Below are positions 60,790-64,000 of a stretch of 64,000 bases of DNA, piece after piece. The stretch is from the NCBI GenBank assembly GCA_963969495.1, contig OZ018317.1:37375726-37439725 (forward strand). The letters run 5' to 3'. Both the position numbers and the translations under genes were made by a program. The notes beneath the pieces were generated by a model that was not told the DNA's origin, searched no databases, and saw nothing but the letters and a program-made list of their open reading frames with translations. This DNA is from Ceratothoa steindachneri (taxonomy: Eukaryota; Arthropoda; Malacostraca; Isopoda; Cymothoidae). Positions within the stretch are counted from its first letter, which is position 1; each line of letters begins with the position of its first letter.

Positions 60790-61368
60790 AGGCATATGTT
60801 TAGTTATTTCTGACTGAAGATGCCCCTTCAAACATTGTCTTTAATTCATTTATTTATCTGACTCCATATTATTCTAGTTGGCTGAGATTCCATCTGACTC
60901 TTGATATTCTTGTAGGCTGGGTTCAATTCTTTTTTAAATGGCTGGGTTAATTCTTGATCTTTCTTCATATTAACTTGACCTATTATCTTGATGTGATGAT
61001 TCCTTCCAAATTCTTGATGACGTGATGATTCTTGAGACGTTGATGATTTCTTGTATTCTTGATGAGTTGAGACGAGTTAGCCCTTGAAAGTCGATTTCCT
61101 TGAGTTCCGTTTTCTTTGAGCGCGTTTTTCTCTTGAGTTGATTTCTTGAGTTGTCCTTAAAGCGTTTCTCGTGGCTTCCGTTTTCTTCGAGAATTTTCTT
61201 TGTAAAAATTGTGGACTTTGGGGTTCGATCGTGGGTCTTTCGCATCCCAAGGCAAGCACTCTACCAATACGCCACTGCGTAGTCCGACTTGACTTGGTAA
61301 TTAAATAGGCTATTTATATTCTCGCGTTGGAAGGAATGTTTTTTTCTCTCTCTCTGATACATCTTCGC
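60790..61368. repeat. Duplicated non-coding segment, copy 1
   Basis: Shares with 61678-62064 the blocks TGACTGAAG(A)TGCCCCTT, CATATTAACTTGAC(C/G)TATTATC, TTCCTTCCAAATTCTTGATG, TTGAGTTGATTTCTTGAGTT and GTCCTTAAAGCG. Copy 1 carries a complete tRNA-like stretch that is mostly missing from copy 2. The element class is unknown. Confidence 0.85.
61212..61285 (-). other. tRNA-derived sequence (Ala-like), 74 nt
   Basis: On the minus strand, GGACT...AGTCCA gives five acceptor pairs over exactly 74 nt. GTGGCGTATTGGTAGAGTGC corresponds to the D arm/A box, and GATCGAACCCC to a weak B box. Acceptor pairs 6-7 and the T stem do not form, and the anticodon loop is one base too long, so it is a tRNA pseudogene or SINE head. 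Confidence 0.55.
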
Positions 61369-61677
61369 ACCCCTACACAGGTCTCTTTCTAGAACGCGGA
61401 GCGAATTTGAGGATTAGGGAGAGACTAGTATTGGATTTCTTAATGAAGGATTACTAGTAGCTCTCCCTTCCCGACCTCCGAGTCTGCGGGATGAGTTGAT
61501 TCAGTGGGATGAGGAGAGCGTGGCGAAGTCTCTTTAATCAATGAGTAATATTAGCATCTCCTTCCCAAATCACCTGAAGTTCCTTGCAGCACCTTTTCTT
61601 AATCTCTAGCAGGAGAGCAGGTGCAGGTTGGAACGAAGATCAGAAGATTGTTCGGCCTTTGAGGGTCACCAGTTATG

Positions 61678-62064
61678 GGGGAGGATGCATTCCTTATATT
61701 TATTTATTTCTTGACTGAAGTGCCCCTTGTAACATTGACTCCATTTATCTGACTTAATATTCTTGTAGGCTGTGGCTCTTTCTTCTTTTAAGTTGATCTT
61801 CTTCATTCTTGATGTATCTTCATATTAACTTGACGTATTATCTTGATGTGATGATTCCTTCCAAATTCTTGATGGCGTGATGACTTGGGACGTTGATGAG
61901 TTGAGACGAGTTTGATGATATAAGATGAGTTAGCCCTTGAAGTCGTTTTCTTTTCCGTTTTCTTTGAGCGTGGTTTTCTTTTGAGTTGATTTCTTGAGTT
62001 GTCCTTAAAGCGTTTTTCGTGGTCTCCCATTACGCCACTGCGTAGTCCGTCTTGACTTCGCACC
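61678..62064. repeat. Duplicated non-coding segment, copy 2, with tRNA-like part deleted
   Basis: Parallel to 60790-61368. It jumps from TTTCGTGG to TACGCCACTGCGTAGTCC, losing about 100 bp that include most of the tRNA-like body, and then from the GACTTGACTTG-equivalent to TTCGCACCCCTACA. Confidence 0.85.
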
Positions 62065-62850
62065 CCTACAAGTTCGCCTTGGATATGAGCAATTTTAAGC
62101 GGCAGAAGTGCAGCACTTTACTCTCAGCTAAAGAATACCAAAGCCATTGCGAGTCGGCATAGCGAGAGATGCGGTTCAGAGCCTGTTAGATTCGGCTAAC
62201 CGAGATAGACATCTAACCGGCAATCAAAATGATAGAAAAGTCGTGTACGTAGGTAAAGTCTGCTGAAGACTTTCCGGCAGCAGAGAAATGGTACCACTGA
62301 CGATCTTGGAAGAGAGTGACACTGAGAACAGTTCCCCACTGGGCACCTTCGTCCTGCCCTATTAGAGCGGAGAGAGCCCCCTACACGCCTCCCCTGAATC
62401 AACGATCTCGTAGGAACTGGGACAAAAGATTAAAGGTATCCTATCGCCCCCAGAGTATGTAGAGTCTTCTTGATACTGTATCGCCACGCGGTAAAATAGT
62501 CTTTATCCAAATAAAAAAATACTGTATCAAAATGCTGTCTAAAGGGCTAAGCCTCGCAGAGAGCACTTCGATTGAAAAAGAGTATCCGGGTGAAAAATGA
62601 CCGTAGTTAAGAGATCATTTTCCGTGATCGCGACAACCAAACGCGGTAGAAATTTGCCAGGAATATGAGAAAGATACCTTCTGTTATGATCCTGTTGAAC
62701 AAAGTTAACCAATAATAAAACATGCCCCCATTATCCCTTTGTTGAAACATGGCGTAAGGAAAATTGTTCAGACCATTCCTCTTGCCACAAACAAAAAACA
62801 CAATCTCTTATAGAGGGAAAGAAATCTCGAAAAGGTAATGCAAAGTTATC
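62065..62850 (-). pseudogene. I/Jockey-type LINE RT fragment
   Basis: Minus-strand blocks in shifting frames: motif A VFFYLDKDYFTAWRYSI (about 62520; Asp of the motif replaced), LHTLGAIGYL, QWGTVLSVTLF (62330), TYVHDFSI (62245; YVDD altered to YVHD) and ALNRIS with SKVLHFCRLK (62110). This order is the RT domain of I-clade-like LINEs. It is broken by many shifts. Confidence 0.75.
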
Positions 62851-63330
62851 TGGGACGTCAAGATAGGGTGCATGGGCCAGCTCATCAGCCTACTCATTGT
62901 CTACGGCCCCTGCATACCCTGGAACCCAACAAAATAGAATCCCAAACTGGACAAATTCTGGAACAGCCAATTGCAAATTTCTACAACTAAGGGATGGGAA
63001 TATCTAAAAGAACGAATCGTGTCTAAAACACTCCTCGAGTTAGAAGAGATAAATAAATATTTAAAAGGCAAAGTTGGATCAGGCTGAAAGTTAAAAGAAT
63101 AACCAAAAGTTCAGCGGTAATAATACAAGCTGATATCCCACCATAAAACGAGTCCCCCGATAGGAACAACAGTTGAAAATACTAAAACCAGGCCCTGCCG
63201 TAAAGGGCGAGTAGCCAGTTTGTTCTCTTTAAGACAAACAACAGAGGAATGGAGACTTCTTCCCAGTTAGGAAAAACACCTTGACAATTCCATTGTGAAA
63301 CGGAAGATATGTTGGAAGGTTAAATACCGC
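62760..63330 (-). pseudogene. I/Jockey-type LINE RNase H fragment
   Basis: Minus-strand blocks in several frames: GAGLVLVFS (63195), NSRSVLDTIRSFRYSHPLVV (63050-62990), ICNWL, FGILFCWVPGYAGAVDNE then ADELAHAPYL (62935-62875; the Trp position is a stop) and DFFPSIRDCVFCLWQEEW (62820-62770). The ILFCWVPGHxG...NExAD pattern is the RNase H signature of I-clade ORF2. It lies upstream of the RT fragment on this strand, the reverse of the normal order. Confidence 0.72.
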
Positions 63331-63735
63331 AGTGGATATCTTAATCTCTCTTGTGGCTGCGGTTGGGTTCTTTGAAGAGCGTAACTAAGATCTTGGAGGA
63401 TGGAATGCAGATTTAGAAGAGGCTGCTGTAGCAGGAGAAGAGATCCTGGAAAGAGCCGTGACGGGGGATGCTTCCGATGGCCCGAAGAAACGGCAGAAGT
63501 CCCTGCCTTTGATTCAGGCGCACAGCAAGGCGGAAACGGCAGGTCAAGGAGACACTCTCGGACAGTATAGGTTTAAGGTAAGGAACCAACTGGAAAGCTG
63601 CCCAATCTAAGTGGAGTCTAAGTGGCAGCTGAAATAAAAAGAAGCAAATTAGTTATAAAAGTGGGAGAAGACTATAATGTGATAAAAATTAAAAAATGAA
63701 GGTTTAAAAGATTCCTCGGCCAGAATGCAACGAAG
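63331..63735. other. Unassigned, possibly LINE 3' UTR or linker
   Basis: Between the C-terminal fragment and the RNase H fragment. No conserved block could be placed with confidence. Confidence 0.35.
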
Positions 63736-63975
63736 TCAGGACACGCGAGGGATAGTTAAAAGGGGCGGGAGCCATGACGACTGGAGAGTGGTGAAATGAG
63801 GGCATTCTAGTGGAAGCTGGGTGATCGATTGGTCCCCACCACAAAAACGACAGCAAGGACTGATTCGAACATCAGCCGAAACAAGATTACCGTTGGTCAG
63901 TCTTGTGTGGCCGATGAGAACGCGGCAAAGGGGCACCTCTAAGGACCGTAGTCTTTGAAGGCTCGAGGGCCAAGA
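63736..63975 (-). pseudogene. I/Jockey-type LINE ORF2 C-terminus
   Basis: Minus-strand frame with LCRVLIGHTRLTNGNLVSAD followed by CCRFCGGDQSITQLPLECPHF, the conserved segment after RNase H in many I/Jockey/R1-type ORF2 proteins (RLRIGHTRLTH then C-x2-C ... H ... C). It is 5'-cut by the window edge. It belongs to a different copy from the RNase H fragment below it, or to a rearranged one. Confidence 0.8.
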
Positions 63976-64000
63976 GCTAAAAGAATTTTTAATTTTATAT

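Overview
This is a gene-poor, repeat-dominated stretch of a metazoan nuclear genome. I see no intact host protein-coding gene, no operon structure and no bacterial-type signals. Identifiable coding sequence comes from non-LTR retrotransposons, DNA transposons, a Ty3/gypsy element and Penelope-like fragments, nearly all broken by stops and frameshifts. Long TA, CT and trinucleotide microsatellites, many minisatellites, CR1-type LINEs with a PHD-like plus SGNH-esterase ORF1, mariner, piggyBac, hAT and Penelope-like sequence suggest an invertebrate, plausibly an arthropod such as a crustacean. That assignment is inference; nothing here identifies the species.

Layout. 1-3.9 kb: a 42-bp minisatellite interrupted by a block containing an internally deleted mariner. 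3.9-11.8 kb and 18.2-31 kb (+ strand): chains of CR1-like LINEs lying head to tail, with (TC)n tracts at the junctions. LINE A (5'-truncated) is followed by B1 (full length, decayed) and E (5' part only); LINE C (chimeric) is followed by B2 (full length, decayed) and D (AT-rich, diverged). 12.1-17.2 kb (- strand): a long Jockey-like LINE (J1). 31.4-33.2 kb: a piggyBac transposase relic. 34.4-34.9 kb: a second 41-42-bp minisatellite. 35-38 kb (- strand): a rearranged Ty3/gypsy element. 39-39.7 kb: a GGA-rich minisatellite. 40.7-41.7 kb: long TA tracts, a perfect-class hairpin and tRNA-like sequence. 42.1-43.8 kb: a mariner nested in a short TIR element. 44.7-45.1 kb: a Penelope-like fragment. 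46-47.5 kb: 57-bp and 27-bp minisatellites and 5S-rRNA-like sequence between them. 50.2-54.5 kb (- strand): a second Jockey-like LINE (J2). 55.8-56.8 kb: a hAT-type non-autonomous element invaded by TA tracts and a hairpin. 57-62 kb: duplicated non-coding repeats and a tRNA-derived sequence. 62-64 kb (- strand): fragments of an I/Jockey-type LINE in permuted order.

The most interesting pattern is the LINE chain. Elements A, B1, E, B2 and D all have their 5' boundary in a (TC)n tract, and A, B1, C and B2 share a 3' tail resembling CTTGTTACTC-CTTGTTACTC-(TC)n. This suggests a CR1-like lineage that targets TC microsatellites, including the tails of its own relatives, and so builds concatemers. 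In the better-preserved B2, ORF1 and ORF2 overlap by ATGA, which points to termination-reinitiation translation. No ORF here looks functional as it stands.
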